From Takakia lepidozioides (Eukaryota > Streptophyta > Takakiopsida > Takakiales > Takakiaceae): DNA of 64,000 nt. Of this stretch, positions 10,543 through 21,536 are shown in pieces. The stretch lies in NCBI GenBank assembly GCA_030704615.1, contig CM060731.1, positions 86,470,756 to 86,534,755 of the forward strand, read 5' to 3'. Position 1 is the stretch's first letter. Each line of letters opens with the position of its first letter. Under the pieces are notes generated by a model, which saw nothing but the letters and a program-made list of their open reading frames with translations, was not told the DNA's origin and ran no database searches. The position numbers were made by a program, and so were the translations under genes.

Positions 10543-11505
10543 TTAATCAGACTCACTTTGATCGTTCGCAACATATAGATTTGCTTTCGCTTTAACTGCT
10601 TCGGCCTTTCCAATACGTCTAGAGCTCCACTTGGAGGTGTTCTTCCAAGGTCGCATTGTCCACAACACACAGTTCGTACATCCACTTTGGTGGATCAGAT
10701 TCATTGAACTCCCAAGCTTTGTCCCAACAGTTTCTATACATGTCCACGTCCTCCGCTGCAGCACCTTTAGGCTCCACCACTCCAGAAGAACTTGCCGATA
10801 TCTCTCATCTGAACGGTCACGAAGAACATCTGAGATTGCCACACCAATCCAAACTGGATATGTCTCTGTGTTTGGTGGTCGAACAAGTACGAAGTTTCCA
10901 ATTTCAATATTTTTGAATGGGTTCATCGGCTCTTTAGGTCTCTGATTCGTTGGCCCACAATAGGGATCCAGCTGGTTGTGATCTTCCTCCTCTGACTCCT
11001 CCTGACTCTCATATTCAACCCTAATCTCATCTATGTCATGGTTATCTTTCCACAGAGTCGAAGGCCAAAACCCCTCCTCCAGCTTGTTCTTTGGCTCAGG
11101 CAATGGCTTACCAAGTTCAAGTAGAACATCCTTCCAATACTCATCATAGTTCTTCATGATATTTTCATAGTTCTTGTCGAGATCCATCCCAAGTCTCCAG
11201 AATTCGCGGTACTTCGAAAGGCCATTTACAATACTGGCATTTTTTTCCCTGGCGTATGGCTTTATTCCCCAAATAGGCTGCAGTGGAACAGGTTCCGGGA
11301 CCCCCTGGGGTAGCAGGGGAGACCTCCCGTCCTCAGCAACCTTCCACATTTCGACTGCACCCTGCTTCGGAAACCAGTCAACGTTGGTTGCCGATTTCTT
11401 ATACTTCATTACAGGCCAACCATCACAATCCACATAGAACTTGAAGATGTGCATATCACTCATCCCGATTAGTGCATCACTCCCATCAATAATATATCCA
11501 GCCAC
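10543..11505 (-). CDS. Uncharacterised 320-aa ORF, probably transposon-derived
   Basis: The frame is open over 320 codons. The centre is charged (EYESQEESEEEDHNQLD), followed by a compact beta-rich segment, NFVLVRPPNTETYPVWIGVA (about 10845-10905). Segments of the form F-V-L-V-R-P then P-x-W-I-G-x-V resemble the C-terminal barrel-like modules found in several plant transposon proteins; this is an analogy, not a family assignment. Near 10770 the frame probably shifts: an alternative frame reads MYRNCWDKAWEF and PPKWMYELCVVDNA, more protein-like than the annotated end. A copy of the neighbouring palindrome is embedded in the coding sequence near 11310 (GRSPLLPQG). Confidence 0.45.
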   Translation of the reverse strand: MAGYIIDGSDALIGMSDMHIFKFYVDCDGWPVMKYKKSATNVDWFPKQGAVEMWKVAEDGRSPLLPQGVPEPVPLQPIWGIKPYAREKNASIVNGLSKYREFWRLGMDLDKNYENIMKNYDEYWKDVLLELGKPLPEPKNKLEEGFWPSTLWKDNHDIDEIRVEYESQEESEEEDHNQLDPYCGPTNQRPKEPMNPFKNIEIGNFVLVRPPNTETYPVWIGVAISDVLRDRSDERYRQVLLEWWSLKVLQRRTWTCIETVGTKLGSSMNLIHQSGCTNCVLWTMRPWKNTSKWSSRRIGKAEAVKAKANLYVANDQSESD

Positions 11506-11835
11506 AAACTTCTTGGAGTCTGCGACCTCCTATATCAATTGAGGGATATACAGTAATTCTATAGCCTACATGAATCAAGCATCAACAGTTCGTGTCTCCT
11601 CCTTCACTGCGCTCTCCATTCCTCAGCTCCCGATTGTTCTCTCTCCCTGAAGGCCAAGTCGTGATGCAAGAAGTGTCCATTGCTACTCTGTCTTTTCTAC
11701 CTACAAGCTGTTCTAATTGCCTAACTAACCAACTGTCATCCAGACAGAATACACGTTCTCTCTGCCGATGTCGTTCCCACACAGTCGTACCCTGCCATGG
11801 TAACCGTTCCCTACGAATGATGTGACGGGGGGTGC
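11506..11835. other. No gene seen
   Basis: Short overlapping frames occur on both strands without recognisable similarity. I see no repeat or signal of note. Confidence 0.4.
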
Positions 11836-12030
11836 CCAACTGTGTCGGCTGTGACTGGTTGTGTCGGACTGTGCCGGGCTGTGACTGGCTATGTCGGGCC
11901 GTGTCAGGCTGTGACTGGCTGTGTAAAGCTGTGTCGGGCTGTGGCTAACTGTGTCGGGTTGTGACAGACTGTGTCGGGCTGTGACAGACTGTGATAGGCT
12001 GTGTAAGACTACGACTGACTGTGTAAGCCC
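11836..12030 (+). repeat. GGCTGTGT/GGCTGTGA minisatellite
   Basis: About 195 bases consist of imperfect 10-20-bp repeats of the type GGCTGTGACTGGCTGTGTCG. Units vary at two or three positions. This is simple tandem DNA; frames running through it are not genes. Confidence 0.85.
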
Positions 12031-12179
12031 GTCTACCACCCCTAAGGCTTGTGTTGGTCTAGATCTACCATCCGTAAGTTTGCGCAAAAATTAAGGGTAC
12101 CCCACAGAACCCATAAAACTGTCCAAGTCCCAGACAACCCTCTAACATTACCCCTCCCCCTCTCAAAAAGCCGTGTCCT

Positions 12180-13250
12180 CACGGTTTACTGTTTAGGATC
12201 AGCAAACCTCTGTGAACGAGCACCCTTCTGTCGGTGAGAGTCCCTTGGAGGGCTCTGTGTACGAGCCTGAGCCCTGTCACTGGCTGGTGGAGATGACTGG
12301 TCACCAAATGGAAATGTCTGACCTTCCTGTGGTTGATAAAGAGGTAACTTCTTTGGCATAAGAGATCCCCGTCGTTTCTTCTCTGCCATCTGTAGTGCAT
12401 AGTCCTCCGCCATGTCAAAAGGTTCCTCCATAGAACCAGTTGTATCCGAATCATCGTCCCCCCTGTTGCCTTTCGGTGCTCTGATCTTATGGGGCTTCTC
12501 GGAATCCTGCGTGGCACACAGTGTTTGCCCACCATGTCTGGAAGCTTAAACTTTAGAACTTGCATCAATCTCTTGCGAGCAAAATTAGTATACTCCTAGA
12601 GCTCCTTGTCCGTATAGGTGAGAGGTGTGCCAATGACCTTAGAACAGTGTAAGTATTTCCAGGCTTTATGTCCCTTATAAAAAATATCGTCAAAGCCAAA
12701 TTTTTCTTTGGCCAAATTGTCCAAAGCAAAATGGAACCAAGAACAAAGCTGGGGGGTCCTTCTGCAGCATGACCTTCACATCATACAGATACGTATGGGG
12801 TGGAACTGAAGGTAAGATCCAATGATCCCCAGTGGAATAACTCTAAAATCTGGACTGTATCTTCTGCTGCTCAATGTGATAACGTGCAATGAAACAAGCA
12901 GCATAGTATAATCCACAGCCCATGACCAAACTAGGTACCTCCTTGGTCTTGGTGTAGATGTATCCATGAACAATCTAGAAGGTAATTAATTCCTTCAGCA
13001 TGGTGCCTGCCTCATACCAGTACCTCGCAAAATGGTGATCCTCAATGGGTCGGTTATTCGGAAGAACCTTAGTCCAAGTTGCCATCGGCAACCAAATGCG
13101 CATGATCTGGTAATAGTGTGCCAAAGACTCTGGAGGACTGAATTCCTTCCATGCCAAATCCATCACAATGAGAATTTGGTTGAAGGGCATAATCATAGCC
13201 CAATTGTACTCAAGTGCAGCAGGAGTCCTAGGTAGGTTATCTATCCTCAT
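12180..13250 (-). pseudogene. Decayed unknown coding region
   Basis: A minus-strand frame can be followed from about 13250 (NLPRTPAALEYNW, then ARYWYEAGTMLKELITF) through stops to a hydrophilic tail (12186-12431; KKLPLYQPQEGQTFPFG, with RKRR-like basic patches). Several stops are TAG in positions flanked by aromatic residues, as if TGG or CAG had mutated. I do not recognise the family. It may be the C-terminal continuation of the coiled-coil gene at 14.5-16.1 kb, split by the PPR-containing insertion at 13.25-14.49 kb; that is an inference from strand and position only. Confidence 0.4.
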
Positions 13251-13257
13251 GTGGGCT

Positions 13258-13636
13258 GAACAGGATGCCGCGACTTATGTGTTGCTCTCAAACATCTATG
13301 CTGCAGTTGGCAGGTGGGATGATACTGCAAAGGTGAGAAGAATGATGAAGGTCAAAGGGGTTAGAAACAAGCCAAATCGCTGCTGCATTGAGGTTGGCAA
13401 CAGGGTGCACACCTTTGTTGTAGATGACAAGTTGCATCCCAGAATTAAGGAAATTCATGTTGAGTTGAGAAGATTGTCTGGGAAGATGAAGGAGGCGGGG
13501 TATGTGCCTGACATGCGCTTTGTATTGCATGATGTGGGGGAGGAGGAAAAGGAATTTTCTCTTTGCCACCACAGTGAGAAGCTGGCCATTGGTTTTGGCA
13601 TATCCACGGGAAATGATAGTGGGGTCTACCCAGCAT
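13258..13636 (+). pseudogene. PPR protein fragment: E/E+ region and start of the DYW domain
   Basis: The frame begins DAATYVLLSNIYAAVGRWDD and continues through MMKVKGVRNKPN, CIEVGNRVHTFVVDD, then KEAGYVPDMRFVLHDV and CHHSEKLAIGFG. This is the standard C-terminal layout of plant PPR-DYW RNA-editing factors of organelles, where HSEKLA carries the zinc-binding and catalytic region of the cytidine-deaminase-like domain. The fragment starts in the last PPR repeats and stops just after HSEKLAIGFG, so most of the deaminase and the terminal DYW are missing. It is a truncated copy of a host gene and provides the strongest evidence for a land-plant source. Confidence 0.9.
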
Positions 13637-13784
13637 AGGTGGGAGCCCATAATTGCACTTGACTAAAGGGGTGATATTGGACTGATTTTGGAGACAGTGG
13701 ATGGAATCAAAGTGATGTCCTAATTCTAGGTTTGGGTGGTATGGCTGAACGAGATGTGGTGTCGTGTTTGCTGCATGAATTCTA

Positions 13785-14145
13785 GGCTGTCATTGTCAGT
13801 TGCTAGCAACAAGGCAAGGATGTATGCATGATTTGTGCAGAGGTATGGATAGCTGAAGGAGCAGGGATGGAGTGTGGGTCCAGATTCATCCAAGAGGGCC
13901 GGATTTCAAGCTTCAGATCACCTATGACTCCACGTGGAAGGGTAGCTACAAGAAACCTGCATGGGTAGATGGTCAACTGGAAGCCGCTACAGCATCGGCA
14001 CGATTGATAAAATTTGCTCATGAAGGCACCTTCTTCAACACGTTTCACCCTGTTTTTCCCTCTTATTAGGATCGACCCTAAATGTTGAATTCTGCAAGTT
14101 AGCTGGTTGAGTGAACCTTAAATAGTTTGGAGTAACTTTGATATG
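13785..14145 (+). repeat. Dispersed repeat copy 1 (related copies at 14350-14490 and 48690-49200)
   Basis: The segment beginning GGCTGTCATTGTCAGTTGC recurs, partly, at 14350-14490 in the same orientation and, reverse-complemented, at about 48690-49090. It shares the order of several sub-blocks, ending in a block around GAATTC (14085) also found at 48755 and 49140. A 50-codon frame (HPRGPDFKLQITYDS) is open in it, but I recognise no protein. Confidence 0.7.
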
Positions 14146-14349
14146 ATACTGCCAATGTGACAACAGGATAAGTATCCAGAAACAGGTAACAGAGACGAGG
14201 AGAAGCTGTGGAATGAATACTTTTCTGACCCAGTCAACGGTGGGACAATCGAGCAAAAATGTGAATGCCTGTTGGATTACAAAGAGTAGCAGATGCAATT
14301 GAGCATAGGAACTAGAGTGATAAGTTGAGTTAGGTGTTTCCTAGAACAG

Positions 14350-14490
14350 ATGTAGGCTGTCATTGTTAGCTGCTAGCAGCAAGACAAGGATGTATGCATG
14401 ATTTGTGCAGAGGCATGGATAGCTGAGGGAGCAGGGATAGAGTGTGGGTCCAGATTCATCCAAGAGGGCCGCATTTCAAGCTCCACACTA
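14350..14490 (+). repeat. Dispersed repeat copy 2, truncated
   Basis: About 140 bases repeat the start of the unit at 13785 with scattered substitutions. It ends abruptly where the coiled-coil coding region begins (about 14488), which marks the right edge of the inserted PPR/repeat block. Confidence 0.7.
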
Positions 14491-16082
14491 GAAAATCAAA
14501 GTCCGCGCATGCAAATAAGCAGCCACCAGCTGTTCCTCAGGGACGAAGGCTCTTTTGTCAATGTTGGAGCTCAAGTCATCCACTTGAGTTTGCAGCCCTT
14601 CCACATCATCCTGCAACTCAGCTATTCTACTATAGACATTGTCTATAGTGGTTGTGGCAATGTTTTGCACCTACAGCCGGTCCTTGTGTTAACCACTCTT
14701 GCAAAAGGTGATTATCCACCAAGTCTTGTGTAGCACCCCGAAGAGCCTGCTCCTCCTTGAGTCTGTACATGTCTAACTGGTGCTGTAAAGCCTCCATGCG
14801 CTTTGCATGAGGTTCAACTAGGGCGGCAAAGGCAGCAGTCAGATTATTGGCTTCCTTCCAAGCCTTGGTAGTCACAGAAAGCTCATTCTTCGTGATGTGA
14901 GTGTTTGCTGCAACTCCAGGATGTACCTGTTCTTCTCAGCCTCAATCCGACTTGTTGAAAAGTATCCTCATTGCGACGGATAGTAGCGTTCAAGTCAGCA
15001 ATGAGTTTTGCCTGTTGAACTGACTTAGCCTCCAGCCTCAAACATCTCTCTGTTTGTTTGTTAACTTCTAATGCAGTTTGCTCCAGAGCAGTTGTTAGTG
15101 TGGCACATTGGATGGTCATTTTCTGATGTACTGCCTCCAACTCTGTATGAAGAAACTTTGCTTCCCGCAATTTACCCTCATGCTTCACTTGCAACTGGTA
15201 TAACTGTTGCTTGTGCACTTCATGCAACTTCTCCTGCTTCAATCAGATTTTCCTTTGCAAGTTGTAGAGCAGATTGAGTGTCCTCCAACTCTTTCTGCAA
15301 CTTATGGTTGGCCTCCACATCCACCTTATTTGCACACTCAGTGGAAATTCTTCCCTCAAACTCTTGCTTGAGCTCCTCCCTCAATGCTGCCAATTGTGTG
15401 GAAGGAACATGGGATTTCACATAAGTGCCCAACAAATTAAGCGTCCTGCTTATGGAACTCATAAGCATGGCCTGCTGTGGGTCTTCATGGAGAACTTGCT
15501 ATTGTTCTCCCTGATCCTCCACAGTTTGATGTTTCACAAACCAGTCCGGCCATGATCCTACAAGATCTTCTCCCTGAGCAACCTGATCCTCCACAGGTGC
15601 TGCAGTGCCCTTGCACTCTACCCCTTGAACCTCCTCCACAGGTTGGGCATGACTTGCACAACAAGAATTTCCTTGGTCAGACTCTGGATCTTTGGTGCTA
15701 CTGGTTCTCCGACCATGCCAGAGTTTTCATAGAGAAGGTCACCCTTCTCAATTTCTGCCACTACCTGCTCTGTAGTGGGAATGTCCAACCCTTCTCCTTC
15801 CACAACAATAGGCTCTGGTGTAACAGTATGTACTATCTGAGTTACCCCTGGGGCAACTGAGTCACCTGGCTGTGGTGGCTGTGGTACTGAGGTGACTTCT
15901 TCCTCCCTCTCCAAAGGCCATGCTTCCAGCAATAACAGCCCCTTGTGCTGTTGTTCCTCATCCTGCACAAGAGCTATGGAAACATCATCTTGCGGTTTCC
16001 TTGAAGCTAGTGGATCTGCCACTACAGTCACATCCCGCTTCTGTCTCTTGGACTGACCCTCCGGGTCCGGCTGTACCGCCAC
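14488..16082 (-). pseudogene. Decayed coiled-coil protein gene
   Basis: On the minus strand three frames join into one long coiled coil: an acidic/Pro-rich amino part (about 16080-15620), then helices rich in Glu, Lys, Gln and Leu (REELKQEFEGRI; LREAKFLHTELEAVHQ; LRLEAKSVQQAKLIADLNA; HAKRMEALQHQLDMYRLKEE; IAELQDDVEGLQTQVDDL). Frameshifts near 15470, 15240 and 14880 break it. Function unknown. At about 16068 its 5-prime end is joined directly to truncated gene B (copy B1), so a basic stretch (KRQKRD) follows the gene B reading frame in the fused sequence. Confidence 0.6.
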
Positions 16083-16625
16083 GGTTTGCTTGTCTTTGTG
16101 TCCTTCGACATACTAGAGTGGGGCACATAGTTGTAGAGGACATCGTAGGTAACAGGGTCCACAGCGGCATCAACAAGACGACCGTCGTTGCGGAATTTGA
16201 ACGTAGACCCTCTCTTCACAAAACAATATGCCTCAAACACCAATGTCTGCACATCCAACAGAAGAGGGATCAACTCTAGGGTCTAGTTCAGATACACCAC
16301 AATATGAAGTGAATGCAATAGATTGATAACTTACACTCTGGCCCTCTGTTCGCAACCCCTATGTATTGATGCAGAACCATTTTTTGAGGAGGACCGGGGT
16401 GACACTTTTTGGTGTCCACCTTGCCACAACATTCTCTATGGTCTTCCCTCTTGTGGCAAGGACCATAATACATCCACCGTCATCCAGGAGCATCCCCGCC
16501 AGCCCAAACCTGGCTCTCCAGTAGTCCTCAGTAAACCTGTTCCAGGTGGGCACACCATCCAGGCCCTCGAGCAGCTCCCCATCTGGAATATCGAGGAGAA
16601 TCATATCGCAGGCTCTCTCCACCTC

Positions 16626-16656
<31 letters not shown>

Positions 16657-17480
16657 GAGTGCTCTTGCAATCCGTGCTCACAGCCGTGAAGAATTCCATC
16701 ATGGATTCGAAACCAGGGGTGTCTTTAGGCTCTGTACTGGGTGCCCTCTTCTTGGCTTTCCCCTTCAGCTCCTCCACAGACTTGATGTGTGCCACCTTCT
16801 TTGCCCTGGCAGCCAGAGCGTCAAGGAAGCTCTCATTGACACAATGGATGATGGTTGGGGGTTCTAGCTTTGGCCTCTGCGGAAACGTCACCGCCGAATA
16901 CCGTCGTTTAGGCTCGCCCTCAAATGCCAACTTCTTGGCAGAGCCAGTCCCAGTCCGAACTGACTTGGGAACCCGGACGACCGGTGACTTGGTACCAGCA
17001 GCAGCAGTCGTAGGACCTTGCACAAAGTTGTCGTCGGAGTCACTCCCTTGGGGCCCCTCCTGCGCCTCCTCTGGTGCCCCGGTGGTTTTCTGTTTTTTGG
17101 GGGTTACTGTACTCCCCTGTTTCCGTGTCCTTTTCTTTTGACCTTTATTCTTCTCATTCAATTTCTCCTGAATACCTGCCTGAGCAAGCTCTGCCGCTTT
17201 CCTGGACTTGGCAAGCGCTTTCGCCTCCTTTGGACCCAGCGGAGGCAGCGGAGCCCGGTTTCGTCGGGCCTCCGCATCCAGCTTCAATTGAAACTCAGAT
17301 GAGTCGAGCGAGCCGGGCGGAAGGTCCACATACCAAGGGCAGTCGCGCAAATGTTCCAGATGCCACTCCTTCACGATAACGTCAGTGTACATGGAGTCAG
17401 CCCCAGGGTTCCTCCATGCGAGGAAGATTGGCGGCTCGAAGGACAGATGACCTTTCTCCAAAAGGGAGAACTTGCAGTAC
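16068..17480 (-). pseudogene. Gene B copy B1, C-terminal exons: methyltransferase-like protein
   Basis: Exon 17480-16690 follows an acceptor AG and encodes a Trp/Pro/Tyr-rich domain (YCKFSLLEKGHLSFEPP; WYVDLPPGS), a Lys/Arg-rich linker (KKRTRKQG) and LDALAARAKKVAH. After a C29 tract the next exon (16640-16359) contains DMILLDIPDGELLEG and MLLDDGGCIMVLATRG, matching the motif-IV region of beta-class amino-methyltransferases but with D-I-P-D instead of DPPY. A third exon (about 16300-16068) has GSTFKFRNDGRLVDAA. B1 is cut before the motif-I segment and fused to the coiled-coil gene. The same exons occur in B2, B3/B5 and B4. The fold assignment is inference from motif order. Confidence 0.6.
16628..16656. 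repeat. C29 homopolymer (G29 on the gene B strand)
   Basis: Twenty-nine consecutive C residues. The equivalent place in copy B3 holds 32 consecutive G residues on the plus strand (36613-36644). It lies just upstream of the D-I-P-D exon, so it is probably intronic or at an exon edge. Confidence 0.9.
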
Positions 17481-17529
17481 CTGCATTCAAGAAACACACA
17501 CAGAATGAGGTCCCAGGAACAAGGTAAAT

Positions 17530-18095
17530 TTTAGGGAATGAAACTGCAAAATAGACGCGAAAAATGGCGCCGAATTTCCAGTTTCGGTGCCAGCCACCCC
17601 AGGGACCGAGCCATTTTTGGGGCCCTGAATTGGAAATTCGGCACCATTTTCCCAGGTTGGGGCCGAAAATGGCTAAGTCCCATAACTGACTGGGGCCGGA
17701 ACTGGAAAAATGGCGCCGAATTTCAGGTTTCGGTGCCAGCCACCCAAGGGACTTAGCCATTTTCAGGGCCCTGAACTGGAAATTCGGCGCCATTTTCCCA
17801 GGTTGGGGCCGAAAATGGCTATACCCAGAACTGACTGGGCCCGGAAGTGGAAAAATGGCGCCAAATTTCCAGTTTCGGTGCCAGACACCCCAATGACTTA
17901 GCCATTTTCGGGGCCCTGAACTGGATATGCGGCGCCATTTTCCCAGGTTGGGGCCGAGAATGGCTAAGTCCCAGATCTGACTGGGCCTGCAACTGGAAAA
18001 ATGGCGCCGAATTTCCAGACTGAGTGCCAGCCACCCCCTGGACAGCCATCCCCCAGGGCCCAAATCCGGAAATTCGGCGCCATTTTTCCAATGAC
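17530..18095. repeat. Palindrome array with GGCGCC centre, inside a gene B intron
   Basis: About four units of roughly 145 bases, each containing GGAAATTCGGCGCCATTT in both orientations plus GGGACTTAGCCATTTTCGGG. Centres are near 17570, 17645, 17715, 17790, 17860, 17935, 18005 and 18080. The array fills the gene B intron between the exons ending near 18185 and starting at 17480. Copy B3 has an equivalent array in the same intron. Confidence 0.85.
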
Positions 18096-18133
18096 TTCTT
18101 CACAACTAATTTTCATGCGCCACATAAGGCCTC

Positions 18134-19530
18134 TTAAATCCTCGAAATGTAGGGACTAAAAAGAAATGCATCGCGTATGTACTTGTACAGAAGACGCATT
18201 GCCGCTTTGTCCGCGTTCGGCTGGTCGGTGAACTCGTGGCTCCGGCGGGCATGGGGTATCTCTCGAAAGAATAGGTCGGTTTTGTGGAGCAGAAAGTACC
18301 TCGTCACATAGTCGCATAGGCTCTCTACTTCACCAGAAATCTCCAGCTTGAACTGATGTGCTGCTCTTGCGCATTCGTCGTCACCTGTGGACATTCTCCA
18401 TCAGACCGCTTTCCTCAAAAAATACAATAAATCCATCCGATACAAGTGTAGAAGCCCCAAATGAAGCGTGGGAAAGTACCTGAAACCACCATGTCATGCG
18501 GTTCATCCACATGTCGAATGTGGGGTCGGACAGTTTGTCGGGTTTGGGGAAGCTCCACATGTCCCTTGTACTTTGGGAACCATTCCAGATTTGGAGCCAC
18601 CGGGTCTGTCCAACCACCCAGCATATTAGTAAGCGCCAAACACCATAAAAACGAATTGCTGCCATGACAATTTGGTTAAGAATGTATAACCTTTTCTGTC
18701 AATGTCATCGTGGGCCTCAGAGCGCGGGAGTAGTGCTTCCCCACCTCCACCAGAAAGTCGGCACCAAGGGCGGGATCAGCTATGGCCACGTACTTTACCA
18801 TCTGTGACTTGTACTTTATGCGAGCCTTCGCCTCCGCAGCTTTGAGATATGATTCCAGTGCCGGGAGGGTTAGTTTCTTCTCCTTTGACTCCATGTAGAA
18901 CCTCCGCGCATGTGCCAAATCCTGCTGAATTTTTGTCTGTCAAGAATGCGCACATAAGATTAGAAATCCTGGTCAACACTTTTTCTTCTATTGGGGGAAG
19001 AGAGACAGATTAGCTGAACAAAACAGTCAGGAGCTTTATCCGAAATTTTTAGTCCACCATGGCGTCCATGCTCAGCCTATACCAGGTTCTGTCTGCCTTT
19101 GCCTCCAACTTGCGCAGTAGGTCGGCACTGAGCGAATTGGCAAACTCTTGCACCCCCTGCTTCCCGACATCCTTCACTCGGAAGAGCATATGGTGTAACC
19201 GGTGTGTTACTGCCTGTTTGTGGTGTCTTGGAGGGATCCACCGTCTCTGTGCATCCCTCGCTTACATGGGCATCTGTCATTTCGACACCCCTGGCCTCTT
19301 CAGTGGCCTTTTCTAGCCTCCTGGCTAGCCTTCTGTCTCGCCTGTTCTTTTGCCCTCTCTTTTGCCCTCCCACGGGCCTTCTGTTTCTTACTAGGGGTAG
19401 CAGCAGGGGAGGCCTCCAGGACGACCACCTTTGATTGAGGCGAACTGACACCCTCATGCACCTTGCTCACTCCCCCCTCCGCAGCCCGTGACGGCTCTCT
19501 CGCTGGGGATTGCATGTGCTTGGCTTGCAA
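18134..19530 (-). pseudogene. Gene B copy B1, N-terminal exons
   Basis: Amino end (19530-19040): a Lys/Arg/Ala-rich leader (KKQKARGRAKERAK), then FRVKDVGKQGVQEFANSL. Exon about 18920-18676: ARRFYMESKEKKLTLPALE, then SQMVKYVAIADPALGADFLVE. Exon about 18640-18480: LGGWTDPVAPNLEW then DPTFDMWMNRMTWWFQ followed by a GT donor. Exon about 18390-18185: HQFKLEISGEVESLCDYVT, LFFREIPHARRSHEF. Each block has a counterpart in copy B2 (30.7-31.6 kb), for example DPALGAEFLLE and LWLDKMIWWFQ. The shared blocks across divergent copies show a real multi-exon protein. No known domain recognised in this half. Frameshift near 19320. Confidence 0.6.
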
Positions 19531-20214
19531 CGACCTGGCTCCTTTCTAACCCCTCTGACCTTGATCATTCATCTCACCAACTCGTGCTTTTGCGATGCAA
19601 CCATGCACTTCTAGGGCTGCCAGGCTGAAGATGCCAAAACAAAAAAAAAAAGCGAGGAAGACCGCACATGTTACACAAAGCGAAAGAGGAAGGGGCTTGC
19701 CTGAGAGTGCTCGGCTTCAGTTGGCGCGGGCTGTGAGCAAGACAATGGGATCTATTGATGGAGCTTCAGTTTGGCCATGCGAGAGGTTGGACGCCGCCCG
19801 TAGTACAAAGCCTTCAGCTTCCGCCGCGGTCTGGGTGTGGGGTTTCTCTCAGGAGAGCCACGCCCTTCTCCACGCGGCATAAGTCCCAGCAAAAGAAAAA
19901 ATCTCCCGAGGTATGCGTGCGTACATGCCTCGAATGGAACTTCATCCAAGCGTCACATCAGGTGTCGAAGGCGTATCCGGGAAGCAAGCGCGGAATCTTT
20001 GTGGAACATCCGGTTCAAAACCGACGGCGGAGAACATTTAATGCGCAACTGCGCCATTAAATGTTGTAGGTATGGAGGTCGGCCACAGGCGCTGACAGGC
20101 CCACCCTCCCCCCGAGACTTCATCAGTCGCCCGTTGGATGGAAAAAACGGCGCTGAAATTTCCATCCAGCGGATGAAGTAGGACGCAACGTGGCCCTCCC
20201 TTCGCCCGAGCCGT

Positions 20215-20465
20215 TCTCATCCACGAGACGCCGGATGGAAAAGTCCATCCTGCAGGTAATTCGGAGCGCGGCCGGATGGAAATCCGGCGCCGAATTTCCA
20301 TCCTGCAGGTAATTCAGAGCGGGGCCGGATGGAAATCCGGCGCCGAATTTGCAACCTGCAAGTAATTCGGAGCGGGGCTGGATGGAAATCCAGCGCCGAA
20401 TTTCCAACCTGCAGGTAATTCGGAGCGGGGCCGGATGGAAATTCGGAGCAAATTTCCATCCTGCA
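20215..20465. repeat. Palindrome array, about 55-60-bp units
   Basis: Four to five units of the type GGATGGAAATCCGGCGCC followed by GAATTTCCATCCTGCAGG and a GGTAATTCGGAGCGG spacer. It lies between the divergent gene B copy B1 and ORF-A. Related units occur at 55830-55930. Confidence 0.85.
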
Positions 20466-20559
20466 GCCACAAAATTCCAAGTTTAGTGTGTAACCAGTCA
20501 AAAAAACGTGAAAAACTTGATGCAACAACTAAAAATTGTTGAAGAAGGGCCGATATGGG

Positions 20560-21285
20560 CGTCTGTGGATGGAAATTCGGCGCCGTTTTTCCATCTGGGG
20601 GATGTTCTCTGTCGGCCATGTGTCGACCTCTCCCCCCGAGACGACTTCATCCAACGGGCCTCGGATGGAAATTCGGCGCCGTTTTTCCATCCGGGGGATA
20701 TTCTCTGTCGGCCAGGTGTCGGCCTCTCCCCCCGAGACGACTTCATCCAACGGGCCTCGGTTGGAAATTCGGCGCCGTTTTTCCATCCGGGGGATGTTCT
20801 CTGTCGGCCAGGTGTCGGCCTCTCCCCCCGAGACGACTTCATCCAACGGGCCTCGGTTGGAAATTCGGCGCCGTTTTTCCATCCGGGGGATGTTCTCTGT
20901 CGGCCAGGTGTTGGCCTCTCCCCCCGAGACGACTTCATCCAACGGGCCTCGGTTGGAAATTCGGCACCGTTTTTCCATCCGGCGGATGATCTCTATCAGC
21001 CTGGTGTCGCCTCTCCCCCCGTGACGACTTCATCCGAACGGCCTCGGATGGAAATTCGGCGCCGTTTTTCCATCCGGCGGATGATCTCTGTCGGCTAGGT
21101 GACCGCCTCTCCCCCCGAGACGACTTCATCCGGCCGGCCTCGGATGGAAATTCGGTGCCGTTTTTCCTTCCAGAGGCTGATCTCTGTCGGCCTGGTGTCA
21201 CCTCTCCCCCCGTGACGAATTCATCCGAACGGCCTTGGATGGAAATTCGGCGCCGTTTTTCCATCCGGGTGATGTTCTCTGGCAG
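20560..21285. repeat. Palindrome array, 96-bp units
   Basis: About eight units spaced exactly 96 bases apart (starts near 20567, 20661, 20757, 20853, 20949, then less regular to 21238). Each unit has TTCGGCGCCGTTTTTCCATC, a TCTGTCGGCC block and a CCCCCCGAGACGACTTCATC block. Because 96 is a multiple of three, all frames stay open for 140-200 codons; these are not genes. Shorter, inverted version at 55600-55820. Confidence 0.9.
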
Positions 21286-21536
21286 GCACGTGGGGCCGTC
21301 ACCCTTCGATTTGACGCCATGTCGAATTAAATGTTGCCCCTCATTCCTGGGTACGGTTATATTAAATGTTGCTCTTTTCTTTGCCACTTGCCCGACCTTT
21401 GCTCGTGACACACGCGTTTCAAACCGAGACAGTAACAACACTTCCTCGCTCCGAGCTCCTCTCACTTCAGCTTTCCCACACTCCCCCCTCCCTGCGCACC
21501 CTGTCTTCTTCCTGGCAGCCCTTTCAATAGTTGGTG

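Noticed and set aside
11836-12087. Minus-strand frame with repeated Thr/Ser/His units
   Set aside because: It is the translation of the GGCTGTGT minisatellite.
16359-17141. Poly-Gly or poly-Pro protein segments predicted across the C29/G32 tracts
   Set aside because: They are translations of a homopolymer near exon edges, with the frame changing across the tract; not credible protein.
17371-18103. Long minus-strand frame of about 230 codons over the intron array
   Set aside because: It consists of repeated GGCGCC palindrome units lying between well-supported gene B exons; it is intron sequence.
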